NCBI GenBank assembly: GCA_963170055.1
Contig: CAUJGJ010000040.1
Location: 226,801 to 290,800 of the forward strand
From: Halisarca cf. caerulea
Taxonomy: Eukaryota; Porifera; Demospongiae; Chondrillida; Halisarcidae
DNA: 64,000 nt
Direction of reading: 5' to 3'
Positions within the stretch are counted from its first letter, which is position 1. Each line of letters begins with the position of its first letter. The position numbers were made by a program, and so were the translations under genes. Positions 23,697 through 37,300 of this stretch are shown here, piece after piece. The notes beneath the pieces are model-generated. The model was not told the DNA's origin and ran no database searches. It was given only the letters and a program-made list of their open reading frames with translations.

Positions 23697-26600
23697 TTAG
23701 AGTTCTTCATGCAGACTGTGATTGGCTGCAATCAGTCTTATCATCTTGGTTGTTAGTTCTGTCAGTGTGACATGTACAGAGTTATCCACCTCCTCCCAGC
23801 TGCTACGAAGATCCCGAAGCCGACCAACATGAGGTGTGAAATTGCATACTTTATAGCACACAAACATCCCCTCCAAAGCCTTCTGTATGTAATCAAGTTC
23901 ATTGCCATAGAGAAGCCCAGCAATCATATGGCACCAGTCTGTATTTGGCAATGTATTCAGCAAACGTAACCTAGCATGAGAAAGCCTGATAAGTCATGCA
24001 TGCTAGAGTCCCCTCCAACACGACACTGGTCAGTTTAGCAACTGATGTTATAAATACAGACATTCTTACCAATCCCGCGCATTCAGTCAAGTATACAAGT
24101 TTTGGCTCACATGACAATCAGAGATGCTGTGGTGAGCATGTTTAAGGAACGGAACAAAAAGTTACAATAGGTCAAGTGTCTACATCAGACAGTTGGGCTA
24201 AATCACACAATAACATGATGATACATGCACACAGACAGTGCAGTTACACATGGGTGCAGACCTACCCCATCATACTTTCCTTTTCACCAGAGCTGTCTTC
24301 AAACTATACAATAGAGAATTAGCATAGCAGCTCATAATACCATTAATTTGGTAGAAGTACAGTGCATGGTGTCAGGCATCATGTAAGTTTTAGAACAAAA
24401 TAAACAGTAACATATACGTATATCAGATACACTGGTAGTTTTAGAGAGTCAAAGAAGTCATTCCACTGCAACAGGTACAAGCAGGGCCAGAAATAGCAGC
24501 CTGCCATCTGCCGATTTCTGAACAAAACATAAATATGGCTGACCAACCCTTTGTTGAATATAAGATCCTCAGACCACTTAAACCAAGAACAGTATGAGCC
24601 TCCAATATTGGCTATTATAGTTGAGTCATGCAGTGAGTGAGTGCCAATTAAATTTTGTTGCGCCAATCTTAAACTTCAGTGCTAAAGATTCCATTGTATG
24701 ACATACTGTATGTATGTACTGTATGTACTGTATGTACTGTATGTACTGTATGTACTGTATGTACTGTATGCATTGTATGTACTGTATGTACTGTACATGT
24801 GGAATCTACGATGGTCAGAAATGGCTGGCCAATCTTCAAAATGTTCTACCAATATAATACTGGGTCAGCCATTTGTCACATCAAAGGCCAAAAGTTATTT
24901 CTACCACTATACAAGGTACATGTATATAGTCAAATGTCTCTACAAAGTCACTTGACACAACATCAATCTCACTAAGACTACACAAATGATGGGAACTGTT
25001 CCACTGGTCTCTGTACAGAATGTAGTGGTCGTAACAACATCTTTGGTATAGCATAGATACTAGAAAAACAGGAACCAGTGGTGCTGTCGTAAAGAGGTTT
25101 GACAGTACTACATAATTCTACTACATTAGTGTATGCTTGCAATCGTTTGAGTGGGTTGCACAAGTGTGTACAGCAAAGCCTTGCAATGTGGTTCTATCAT
25201 AAGTACACAATACATTTTACAGAAATAACACATACCGTATAGCGCTGAATTTTCAAGGAGCTAAACTTTCACATTTTTCAAGGATGAGCAATGGAGTATG
25301 AAATTTGGGCACTGTGAAAACTTAGTGCACTGTTTGGCAGGTAGCAGCTGTGAAGGATAGACCTGCAAAATTTATTCTGCTAATATTTCAAAAGCGGCCA
25401 ACCATGAAAATTTAGCTCCTCAACAATTTAGCACTACATGTTAGTGCATGCTAGTACACACAAATGAGGTAGAAACAAAAAGGTACGTTGCAATGGCAGT
25501 TTTGACATATTAAAGGGTGTATGCAGCACACAGTTCAGTAGACATAGACAGTACAGAGTATACAGTAGCAGAGTGGCACTTCATCAACATAAATGGAATT
25601 GCTTGATAACGCAGGAAAGCAGTTGCACAAAAACCTTAAAACAAGTATTACTGTATAATGTAAAATCTTTTACTGTACAAATCTATACTCACAAACTCAT
25701 TTAAGATATCTGTAAGTATAACCACGGCTTTTAGTTGAAATTTGAGGCTTTTATCCTTAGAATGGTCAATGATTGCATCAAATCCACTAAGTTGGACAAT
25801 AAATTTCTCTTGAGCTGGAAAATATCTTCTGAGAAAATTAGATAAGGCATAGAGAGACCTTCTCTGTTCCAAATCTGACTTGTGATATGACAGACCTGGC
25901 AAGAGTGCTTCAAGAACTCCCAGTTGAAGTGCTTGCTTCTGCACCCTAGGGTTGCTGCACAGAAAAGAACAAATTGCTTGCATGCACGTTTGGTTAGCTC
26001 AACACCTACAATCCTAACATTAATACATACATTTACATATTATTATGAGAATTTGCAAACACAAACAAACTTGATTAGTACAAGAACACCAGGAGGTTAG
26101 TGTTACACTACAACAATCCACTAGCTTTGGCAAAGCCAATGGGCTGTCATTGAAGATTCTTTTAAGGATCATATAAATCCATTGGAACCTACTTAAGAGT
26201 GCAGTTTATGGCCTGGACCAATAAGGATGACAGAGAATGAACCGCACTCCTTTCTAGACTGCTACATATCAATGAAATAAACACACCAGTCTGCAAGCAT
26301 ACCATGTGTACACAATGCATTTAGTCATGTATTGTTGTACATTGTTACCATGTTTGGCTGGACATGTGTTCTGTGTATACAGTGGAACCCGCTGTAACAA
26401 CTCCTTGCAAAGCAGAAACCTCTATAACACACTGTTTGGTGGGTTTTACTAGATTATAACGGATGTAAACTACTCTTTAAATAACGGAAATCCCTATTTA
26501 AGAAACCTTACTTATGTCCCAAGGTGCTGAGGTTCCACTGAATGTGTGACAGTGACAAATTGCTGAATACAGCATTGGTGATTAAATACAGGGATACATT

Positions 26601-27442
26601 ATGGTTGGATTATACACTGCATGAATACCAGTAAGACACTACTAGACATATAACCTTTGCACAGCAGATCCAATAACCTGAGCAGCTAATGAACGTATGG
26701 CAGAATTCGTGTGATTAAGAAATGTTAGCATCAAAGATAATCCCCCTGTTGTGGCAAAGAATTCCCCATTTTCAATGGAATGGACAAAATACTCCAACTC
26801 CTCCAGATTAGTATTAATTGTCTTTTCTGACGACTGAGTATCGTGAAGAGCATCAAAACAACCCAACATCAGTTGCTGTTCTTTCGTTAGAAATTTACCC
26901 TCAAATTGCACTGGCTTATCATCTGCAGCTAAGGAGTCAGGACTACTCAGCCCTGCATGTGACTCTGTGTTTGATTGTGATCCAGCTGAATGTGATATCA
27001 GTTTAAGTTCATCAGTATTCGATTCGTCCACATCCACATTACTTCCTCGCAACACATTTCTAAATTCATGTTTTGTAAACACTGCAGTTTTTTTGTTGAC
27101 TATACCACTTCTGTCGGAATGCCCATAATTTTTCAATCTCCTCCTGTCCTTAAAGCGATCAACTTCTTGAACAGCTTCTTCTTCTTGCACCAAATTTTCA
27201 TCATCGGGCAATTTTGCCTCTTTCTCACCTGTTTCGAGATTAATTCTAATGTGTAACCCAGAGGGAAGTAGCGTGTTCTTGCCAACTTTTTGCCATTCCC
27301 TTGTCGGTACAAACATATCTGGTTCATCGTCATCAGCTAGATCTACGCTGACATCGTCATCGTTACTTGTAGCACTATAAAGACCACATAGCGCTGACAA
27401 CAAAAAAATTAAAGAAATCGTCGCCAACGGCGAGTACGCCAT
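23697..27442 (-). CDS. SIL1: SIL1 nucleotide exchange factor of the ER Hsp70 BiP
   Basis: SIL1 releases ADP from the ER chaperone BiP (HSPA5). Four exons join in frame: 27442-26655, 25954-25693, 24303-24266 and 23970-23697 (TAA), giving 453 residues against about 461 in human SIL1. The ATG at 27442 opens a signal peptide (MAYSPLATISLIFLLSALCG). An in-frame ATG 57 bases upstream is less likely because it puts a charged stretch before the signal. Then come an acidic linker and the SIL1 signature VPTREWQKVGKNTLLPSGLH and LETGEKEAKLP. Next are armadillo repeats from about residue 190 (e.g. NPRVQKQALQLGVLEALLPG, RSLYALSNFLRRY). The protein ends HEEL, an ER-retrieval-type tetrapeptide. The third exon is a 38-base microexon (FEDSSGEKESMMG) whose phases fit on both sides. 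Introns carry small MITEs (25233-25440, 26380-26540) and a 9-bp minisatellite. Confidence 0.95.
24710..24800. repeat. 9-bp minisatellite (ACTGTATGT)n
   Basis: About nine near-perfect units of ACTGTATGT in the second SIL1 intron. Confidence 0.9.
25233..25440. mobile_element. MITE with TACCGTATAGCGCT end
   Basis: Left end ACCGTATAGCGCTGAATTTT with inner 'aaggagctaaa'; the right end reads 'tttagctcctcaacaatttagcactacatg', its inverted match. The interior contains AAAATTT motifs in both orientations. It lies in the second SIL1 intron. Confidence 0.65.
26380..26540. mobile_element. Mariner-like MITE with CAGTGGAACC ends
   Basis: CAGTGGAACC at 26380 is repeated inverted as GGTTCCACTG ending at 26540. 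The interior has 'ctctataacacac' and 'taaataacgg' typical of CAGTGRAACCT MITEs, also seen at 28193-28616 and 32136-32506. It lies in the first SIL1 intron. Confidence 0.7.
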
Positions 27443-27741
27443 TTTACTTCTGTAGTTGTCACGTGATTTTTTTAAATGCAACAACAATGATTCGTGCAAT
27501 CACACAAATTGACTATACTGTAGTTATGAATATACAATAGTTAATATAGTGTTACTCGATAGCTCCAGCAATGAGAGCTGGAGACTCAACGTCCCCCTCT
27601 GATACACATGATGGCTGAATTGATGACTCATCATGAGGGAGAATGAAAGGCGGCATCTGATTGTGCTCATTACTGATGAGTAGGGTGTACGTATTCGTCT
27701 TGTCAGAGATGAGATTAGCCAGTCATTTGATGGTAATTGAT

Positions 27742-27832
27742 TAGTCTCGGAACCAGACCCAACTTCTCTTCTGACGTCACTTCCTGGCAGGAAGTGACGT
27801 CAGAAGAGAAGTTGGGTCTGGTTCCGAGACTA
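27742..27832. mobile_element. Perfect 45-bp-arm palindromic element
   Basis: The left arm from TAGTCTCGGAACCAGACCC and the right arm ending GGGTCTGGTTCCGAGACTA are exact reverse complements over about 45 bases around a single central base. Each arm contains TGACGTCA, the full CRE palindrome. It lies about 300 bases upstream of the SIL1 start. Confidence 0.9.
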
Positions 27833-28192
27833 GTGATTGAAGCAAATCCTCCCATTCCTCCACTTGTTGACATTACAAAAGGAGTAAAGGTGCCCCCTTC
27901 GACCTCAATGACCCTTCTCTCATACTTCCTCCTTTTGTCTAGCTTGTGCTTCCAAAAGCATGAAAAAGTTGACTAAGAGCTGTTTGAGGGTGCATAAGCA
28001 GTGAACACTTTGACATCAAATAATGCTGTTGTTCTGTTTTTGTCCCAAAAGTCCTTTGCCCAGACATCAAGCCTGGCATTATACTCTGTGTTGGTAGATC
28101 GATAGACGTGAAAAATTATTGCCACTCATTTGTATCCCATCCTAAGTAGTCGGATTGAAGCCATACATGCATAATACTGCCACAATAGAATA

Positions 28193-28616
28193 CAGTGAAA
28201 CTTGCTTAATACGTACTTTGAAGAGCCAAAAAACAGTATAAGGTAAAGGGGATAATTTGGAACAGGCCCTGCAACTTTGTTGTGGTTAATAAATTGCAAT
28301 TGTTTAGCCATACTTGCCTCTGCCAAACTCTCCCTTTATCGAAACAATATTATTCTAGGTGAGAAATAATAGATGTGGCTTGTGCACGTGGTTTCATTTT
28401 CATTTGCCCTGGCTGTTCCGAATTACCTGCCATTCCAGTTTACCCCACGTTACCTTACTTATCATCAGAGGTACGTACTATCATGCATGAGCAGGGTTAA
28501 ATTGGTTTATATGTACATTAGATATACACAGGGACAGAATGAGGAGTACTGCATATACGAACTACTGCAGGGTCAATATGCTAAATAAGGTACTTACTAT
28601 AAGCAAGTTTCACTGT
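28193..28616. mobile_element. Mariner-like MITE with CAGTGAAACTTGCTTA ends
   Basis: CAGTGAAACTTGCTTAATAC at 28193 is matched inverted by 'tataagcaagtttcactg' ending at 28616. TA dinucleotides flank both ends, as expected for a Tc1/mariner target duplication. Confidence 0.8.
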
Positions 28617-29254
28617 AGCTACGAATTAAGTTCATGTATAGCGTGCATAATATGCATGTATGTGCAGTGATTTACTGTAATGTTAAAATCTATAATAGAC
28701 AAAATCAGATTCTTTCATTTTTTTCATCTATAGTACAGGTATCAGGTACATTCTTATTTTATTATACAGTTATCCATCACATATTTATGCATGCACTAGC
28801 TACAGACTATACCCAAAAGTGCAAACAGTTATTGCAAGACACGTACATCAGTAATCACTAAAATCAGTCATGTCAGTATCAAATAGCAGTATTCCTCACA
28901 TTGGACACTGCATTAATTAATTAATTGTCCCTGTATCACAACTGACAGCCTCCGAATAAGGCGGTTTAATTATGATCGACTGTGCATGTAGACTGGTTGA
29001 GAGGTCCTTCAAAATGTAGGGACTTGCGTCCGTATCAAAAGTTCCTGCAGTTTCCACTGCAACTGGTGCAATGATACAAGTCAAATTGTTGCTGCAGCGA
29101 GCACTCATGCATGCAGTTCCTCCTTTCTCTTACAACAAAGCTAGCTAGGGCTCGGCTAGTGGCCACCTCATTCCTGTTTACACCCATAGCCTTAATTTGA
29201 AGTCGTTCGTTTTCTGAGCTGCTCTGTAAGAAGAATCGATCATGCAGTCTTATA

Positions 29255-29312
29255 ATAATTTCTTATTTTGACTGGGTCAGCCATTAGCCTGAGGCTACTA
29301 TTAAGGCCCCCA
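29255..29312 (-). mobile_element. 3' end fragment of a LINE
   Basis: Read on the minus strand, 'gtagcctcaggctaatgg' followed by 'cagtcaaaataag' matches the 3' end of the LINE fragment at 40468-41000 ('gtagcctctggctaaagg', 'caggttaaataag'). Only the terminus is present, typical of a heavily 5'-truncated insertion. Confidence 0.45.
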
Positions 29313-29687
29313 GTATCTCACACACTCACCCACACACACAATCACATTAAATCACATTATAAATCAAATTGCTAATTAGTTTGGTGGCTGCAGTAGGTCA
29401 TCTTCAGTCTCATCTGTTCCTGAGTTGATGGCAGGGGGGTGCAGGGAAAAAAAAACGCCAAATACACACAGCTTGGGTGGTACACCATGTGTTCACAGCT
29501 CAACTTCCAGTGTAAAACCTACTGAGCCACCAGCACCCCCCAAGTCTTACCTCTCAGCCCCTCTACTATAAATTGAGGGGGAGGATAATAAACATGTCGC
29601 CAGCATGAAACACTGCAATTACTCTCTATACCATCTAATTCAGTATAAAGGATACCTTTCATTGCATGTCAAGCACATCTACCGTAC

Positions 29688-30147
29688 ATGATCTCAATCC
29701 TTCCAAATACTACCATAGCGTGCAGGAACACCTCTATAACCACTAGTGTCATGGTGAGTAGGTTGTTCAAAAGAGAACCAATCTTAATTCATACAGCTAC
29801 TTTCAATCAGCTATCAGTGTCTCTGACAAAAAAATTAACCTTGTTACGTACCACTTCTCTTGTGGCTCTGTGCTATATCACAGGTCAATGTATTGGACAT
29901 ATTAATTAGTGCCATCCCTGACACTAGCTGTGCCCCTCCCAACCAGGAAGTGCAACTAATACAATCAGTCATACTTTCATTAGTTAATACATGCATACCA
30001 GTATGGCCCTCTTATTTACCTCCCCCACCCATTGTGACCAATCCATGTGAATGGTACCCATCACCTACAAACACGATAAAATTAAAATTTGGTAGTGTTG
30101 AAAGTTATGTATATTTGCAGTCTCATTTCCTTTGTTTAGGGGATTGA
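29688..30147 (+). CDS. Doubtful two-exon reading frame
   Basis: An open segment from the ATG at 29688 (MISILPNTTIACRNTS) ends at a good donor (ATG|GTGAGT, 29753). A second open segment from a CAG acceptor near 29882 (VNVLDILISAIPDTSCAPPN...) runs to a stop at 30145; the phases agree. The composition (cysteines, prolines, NTS sites) could be a small extracellular protein. I recognise no family, there is no clear signal peptide, and the region is repeat-rich, so this may be chance. Confidence 0.22.
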
Positions 30148-30276
30148 TAATGTAATTATTGAAATCATCAATCGATTCATAATATCACCAATCCTGCAAA
30201 ACAATAACTTAATAGGGTACTGTTTACAAGTAGAGTTACAATGTTCATCTCATGGCCAAGTGATAGCACTCCATTA

Positions 30277-30488
30277 CTACTGAGTTTTGCATTCTCCTGT
30301 GACTGACTCGTTGCATTCAATGGGATGGGATTTCTCTCTAAGTTCAAAAATACATGGCAATGGCATGGTAGAGCATAGGGCATAGCCACATTTACGTATG
30401 TATGTCATACAAACATGAAGTCAATTGGGTGACAGTACTTAGAGAAGTGACCAGAATGAATTGGCTACTGTATTCTTGACTTTCCTAC

Positions 30489-30571
<83 letters not shown>

Positions 30572-30575
30572 ACAA

Positions 30576-30631
<56 letters not shown>

Positions 30632-33074
30632 ACTTGTGGATTTCTGGAAAGGTAACAGATTTTTGTTGAACGGGTTGAGCTATTTTCTGTGGCTGCGGCT
30701 GATTGCAATTAACATCTTGTAAAGGTTTCTTCATGTATTCTGCTATTTTTCTTTCTAAATTAAGACAGTATTGCTCCTTAGAAGATAACTTCCTTCTCAA
30801 ATCTTCCACTTCTTTAGCACTGACTTCAAGTGCACTGCCAAGGTAGATAAATGTCATAAATTTAGGAATATAATATCAATAATCCTTTAGTACTAAATAT
30901 AACACCGGGAAATCCTTCTAAACCAAACGCCAAAGTCTGAAGTCACTAGTTCGCATCATACTGTACCTGAGGGACTTCAATTTCTTCTGGGCTGCCCCCA
31001 GCTCCAATTCAAGTTGATAATTCCTATATTCAAGGCTCAATCCACATCCGTAGCCAATGGGATCTAGTACAAGTATGAAGGGTTTGAGAAATTGAAGCAA
31101 TACACTAATAGCTCAAACAGTCTGCAAACTGTTACTTTTGTGTACGCCATAAATCACCCAGTAAGTAAGAACCTAGTATGTATTTCTTGTAGAAAATGTC
31201 ATTCTAACATTATTTTTGAATATTAGACTTTTAAATGTGGGATAAGAGATAGTGGGAGAAAATTCCCACTATACTTACAATATTATTATATAACATTCAT
31301 CACTATAGGTTACATAAAGCACCTCATCCTTTCCAAATCAATATGTCAAAATCAATATTATTATAATATTATAGTATAATTTATAGTACATATATATATC
31401 ACGCATACTATACTATTGCAATATAAAGCTGCAGAAACATAACACTGAGATCATCACAAACCTGTAGGTAAGGAGGTAGGTAGGTAAAAAGTACTAAAAG
31501 AATCGCTTGATCAGCATACAGCTTGAACAAATTGTCATCACTTTTTGACCAATTTAAATCAACAAACGATTCGAGTTTAAAAAACTCGTATGGCCCTAGC
31601 CCTATGGCCCTAGAAACTTAAATTGCTCGGAAACTGTTGTTATTGAATAAACTAACACTTTGAAGAACACTTCTGGTCTAAAAGATTCTTTGCTGATGAA
31701 ATCAGGAACAAACAAATGAATTTCACCGAAATATAGCCAAAGATGTTGTACCGACTTAGCGTCCACCATGTTGTTGACATATATATATTATATATAGACA
31801 TCGTTCCGGACACTTCCGGTTAAAGTGAAAACAATATAGGGGCTGAAAATGATTAAAATGAATTTATGGTAGAATCCAATGATTCTTTTAAACTTTAGAT
31901 GCATTGGCTTACTGAGGTAGTGTCATTTCGCTGAGGTAGATTCTTTACTTATGTTCCAAGCTGCCATTTTCTAGTAGGCAGTGGACAGTACATCCATACA
32001 AACTATGCAATACAAAACATTAGTGGGTACATTTATTGGCAGGCACTTAAGTTAGCAAATATGAGGCTTCTTGCTAATTTTGCTAAATTAATTATCTGCT
32101 AACATTTGTAGTCTTAAGGTATGCAAATTTCAATACAGTGAAACCTACTATTCAGGACACTTGAAAATCTGGACACCTGCATAAACTGGACATCAGGTTG
32201 NNNNNNNNNNNNNNNNNNNNNNNNNNNNNNNNNNNNNNNNNNNNNNNNNNNNNNNNNNNNNNNNNNNNNNNNNNNNNNNNNNNNNNNNNNNNNNNNNNNN
32301 NNNNNNNNNNNNNNNNNNNNNNNNNNNNNNNNNNNNNNNNNNNNNNNNNNNNNNNNNNNNNNNNNNNNNNNNNNNNNNNNNNNNNNNNNNNNNNNNNNNN
32401 TAGTCCCAAATTCTCATACACACATAAATGACACATGGGGGCAATCCTGGAAAACCAGGACACTTTTGGTGGTCCCTAATATGTCTGCATTATTCAGGTT
32501 ATACTGTACTTTTAAGACATGGTACAGTATCTACACACATAAATATACCTTGTTTGCTTGGTACATTGATCCACTTCTGTTCACTCATAGTCTTCTGCAT
32601 ATACAGTATAAAAAATGAACAACTTGTGTACAATATGAAATCTACAAAATATGGCTACAGTATACAACCATGATATTCATCCTGTGCATGTATCTTATCA
32701 TCACACCTTCAATCTTTTGTTTTCATCCTCCAATTTTTTGTTCTCCATTGACAGTACCTTCACAGTTCCACCAAACAAACAATATTCAGCAAAGTGAGTC
32801 ACAAAATATGATATTTATATGCACAAAATACACAAACCTCAACATTGTCTTCCAAAGCACTTATCTCTTGACCTAACTTATTTCTTTGATTTTCAATATT
32901 CCTCTTCTCTTCCATTACCTTCTTCAGCTGTACTTGAGCTGATGCCAATGCCACACTATCATCCTAAGCATAAGTATAATATTATACCACAAGTTATACA
33001 CATGGAATACATACATGTATGAATGTAGGTACATTTCTACCACACCACATCTTATCACAACCCTGGGTTTTGAG

Positions 33075-33119
<45 letters not shown>

Positions 33120-34202
33120 ATAAGCGGATCCAGACTAAAATATAGGGTGGGTTGCCTGACAGTGTTTTCTTTCAGATAATATATCCCATGTGACAATTGA
33201 AATTAACTAGTCTACAGCTGATCATTTCTTGTATCCTGGTGTGGGGGCGAATTATGGGTGGATCAAAGGAAAAAGTGTGCTGACATTTGTGATGTAGCAC
33301 AGGTCACTGATACACACACACTTCCTATTTGATGTTAATTGGTAGGGTAAGTGGCTAAAACTGATCAACTCTACATGAGGCTGTACACACCAACAGTCAA
33401 TAGTGAATGGTTGCCAGGATACAAATTAGTTATATCCTGTCCAGGTGTGCTGCATCAGAAAATACAGTGCTGATGACCTCAGGCTTTTTGCCCTTGGTCA
33501 ATCAGCACTGTATTTCTGCTGCAGCACACCTGGACAGGATATAACTAATACATAAATACCGTATATCCGGGAATATTGGTGACATTTTTAATTTGGTGGT
33601 TTGGCGGTAAGGATCAAAATCGCCAAATTTATATCACCAAATTAGCATAGACCTACTCAATATACTTTGTCCTTGCTGTGCAACGGCCAAATTTAATTTC
33701 CACCAATATTAAATTACAGCCTGGTCTTGTGCAAATCGCCAAATTTAATGATCGCCAATATTTCCAGATATACAGTACTTAGTGTAAGTATTGACACTCT
33801 AAAATGCCTATGGTGTGAGCAATTGTTCTGGTGCACACTATCACTTGTATGGCTTCAAGATCTGTAAATAATGACTATCATTATTAATAATAAGCGTCCT
33901 CTGTCTTAAAATGGCTGACAATTCACAAAGTGTAATGCTAATTTGGTATAATACAAGAACGCAGAAGGCTAGAAATGTAGCTTTAAGCCTTTTTGGATGC
34001 TATGGATATTCATGGTGATAGCTTCAATGTGAATCAATATGGTCTAAATAGTTGCCTGTGTGTCTACTTCTATCTAAATCTTACTACTTTGGTAAAGCTC
34101 AGTTTTCTAAGCTTTAATTTTTACGGGTTCTGTTTTTTTTCCTTGGGTTTGTGTCTTGGGGTGGTGCCTAGACACCCCAGGCACCACCCCGGATCCCCTT
34201 CT

Positions 34203-34271
<69 letters not shown>

Positions 34272-34312
34272 ACACAATAACAACAACAAACACATGCACA
34301 TGCACACACACA

Positions 34313-34374
<62 letters not shown>

Positions 34375-37300
34375 AATTGGGAGGAAAGAATAAGCATAAT
34401 GCAATATCAGAACTATGAATTAGGGGGTGCACTCTTTATACCAGCTTGCAAATTGGGAGATGAGTCAAAACTAACTGAATTAACTGGGTCATCCTTTACA
34501 TTCACTTGCTTCTGATTGCTTCTTAGTTTCTTTATTTCATGACTCAAATGAGTCCTTTCTCCCATTAACAGTTTAATCTAAAGAAAGCAAAGTCTGAATT
34601 CCTCTCAAACATGCTATTCTTGTAGCTAGCAACCAACCTGCTCATTTGCAGCTGATAATTGATGGCGTCCTTTCTCTTCTTGCAAGGCTTGCTTCTAAAC
34701 GACAAAAATACAGCAACATCTTTAACATAAGTACATTAAATTATAAGAGCATAAACAGAGTCATCTCAATGATATAATAGCTTGATTAGAAACAGTTTCA
34801 AGTATCATGGATACGATGACTTATGCATATTCACTGCAATGCTGGATGTTGGCCTTATACAGCTGGCATACAACTTGTACAATACTACTATAATCTAATA
34901 TCCGTATATATTCAATTAATGATTCGTATAGGAGAAGTTCAACAACTTGTCATCATAGAGAAGTTGCATGACTAGAAGTCTGACAGTGACTAATAATGGT
35001 AGTCCAAATGTGTATATTTAGAAAACAATAGAAAACAGGAGGCCATTGTAATTGCAAAAGGACATAAAATGGAAGCTTTTCAACTGTTAGTTTTTGCTCC
35101 TATCGAAGGATGTCAGTAAAGAGAGTTGCAAGAGTTATAAATTTTCATGTGTGTCTTGCGGTTTTCTTCACCTAAGAAAATATCACTGAAAATTTTAAAT
35201 TTTCAGGATGTACCATAGAGACCCTATACTACATAACCACATAGGGTGTCTATGGATGTACAATCTGCAATACATATGAACATATACAGTATACGTAGAT
35301 GTTTACACAATGTACAGTATCCCTTAAAATATAGCTAGACAAATAACATTATGTATAGTAACTGCAACATCAACAAATAAACAAATGCACTGAACTGTAA
35401 CATTGAGTACGCCAATACACGAGTATGTCAGGAACACTAACAGACCTATGGCATCACAACAAAGTTAAATCAACAAACTTCAAGCTTTTCCTCTAGATCA
35501 TCCAACTCTTGACTGTATTTGGTGACTTCCATTTCAAGGGTCCGTTTTTGTTCATAGACAATTTTAAACTTCTTTTCTATCTCTTCAACTTTTAATTGAT
35601 CATCTGCACTTTCTAATTTTACTTTTCTTTGATAATTGTCTAGTTCTTCCTTTAATGACTGAATCTGAAATATTCAATGAATTTTACACCACAAGTTCAA
35701 TACTCCAAAAATATGATTGCAATATTTATGGTACAACAAACTTCTCTTTGAAGCTGAGCTTTCTCTTCATGGACATCCTGTTTACAAGCATGAAGGGTGA
35801 AGAGCCATTAACTACAATAGGCAATTTTGATGTACTGTACAAGCAGAACATGTGTGTGCAGTATATACATACCCTGCAGGGTTTCTTTCAGGAAATACGT
35901 TGGGGGGAAATTACCCATGAAGAATATGTGGGGGGCAAGTCTAAAACATTATAGATTATAGCATATGCAGTTATGCTGTGATATAGAGCGTCCATGTATA
36001 TTGTCTATGATAGAAAGTCATGTATAGCATCTATTGTATCTGTAGCAGTTTTCCTTTCTGGATAATGATCATGGGGCCAATGGAAGGTGGCAGATGTGTA
36101 CAAATATGACATCCTAGATGTCTATAACACTTGCAGTGCAGTGATATAAGGAGGTGTGGATACATATGTATGTATGTGGTAGCATAGGGGTATACAAGTA
36201 GGGGGGTCTGGGGAAATTTGAGTTTTTAGGTTATATAAGGTGGTATCTGAGGCCATTTTAGACCATTCAAGGTTGATTTTGATCCTCAATTAGGGCCTTC
36301 TCGATAATAATTTGTACTACAGTATATATAGTTGGATATTTGGAGTGGAAAGCTGGAGAGTTTGGGGTGGAAACTTCCCTCCCCCATTGGATAGAACCCT
36401 GAATGGCTAAGACATTGGCACTCTGGCTGTATGGCAGATACACACACTCCCCTTAGGTACCCAGTGCCAAAGGGTGAGTGCATTTTATATGCCATACAGC
36501 CCTCAGGCCTATATGTCTTAGCCACTAAATAGAATACAGCTGTTATACAGAGAGATTTCTTCATAATCAACCTGACAACATCTTTGACCTTTAAGTTTCC
36601 TTGATAAGCGGAGGTGTGTACATGGTCACTGCCATAAGGCACAAATTTTAAGATGACAGGAAATTAGTCCTATCTCATGCTACTGTGTAGGGGAAACAAA
36701 CAGCGACAAAATTTCCTGTAATGGATGGCTTATAAGGCAATTACACATGCCTAGCAGAGAGAATTCCGATAGTGTCAAGATCGGAACCTATATAGACAAG
36801 GTGTTTATTTATGGATATCATTGTAATGATCCTACTTAAACTTCAATATTAACATCACATTTTATAAAATGTTGCCATCCCAAATTTTCAAGGGGGGCAA
36901 GAAATTTCCAAGGGGGGGCATCTCCCCCCTAAAAGAAACCCTGACCTGTATTCATACAAACACAGAAATAACAGAAACACTCACTGCAATGAGACTGCAT
37001 GGCTGGATGCAGCAAAATTACATCATGAGCTCAACAAATGCCTATTTTTACAACCAAAGCAATACCGTGTGAATGTGTGCATACTGTATATGTGAGCATG
37101 TGCAAATACTGCGAGTGCATACATGCACATAATCTATACAGCTGCCAACATCCATCCATTCTATGTGCTAGCTATACACTCTGTACTATGTATGTACAAG
37201 TGTGTGCACACCACTGTTGACATAAGACAAAATTGTGCAAAATAAAAAAAATTGCACAATCAGACAGAAAACTGCAGATATTATGGTGGAAAAGTTAACA

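Noticed and set aside
24978..25163. Minus-strand open frame within the SIL1 gene
   Set aside because: The exons at 25954-25693 and 24303-24266 join in phase without it, and it has no SIL1 similarity.
28917..29108. Minus-strand open frame MSARCSNNLTC...
   Set aside because: No signal peptide, no similarity to the cysteine-rich family on alignment by eye, and no splice context.
29430..29545. Minus-strand 'ggtggctcagtaggtttta', SINE-like A box
   Set aside because: No convincing B box at tRNA spacing and no second copy seen in the window.
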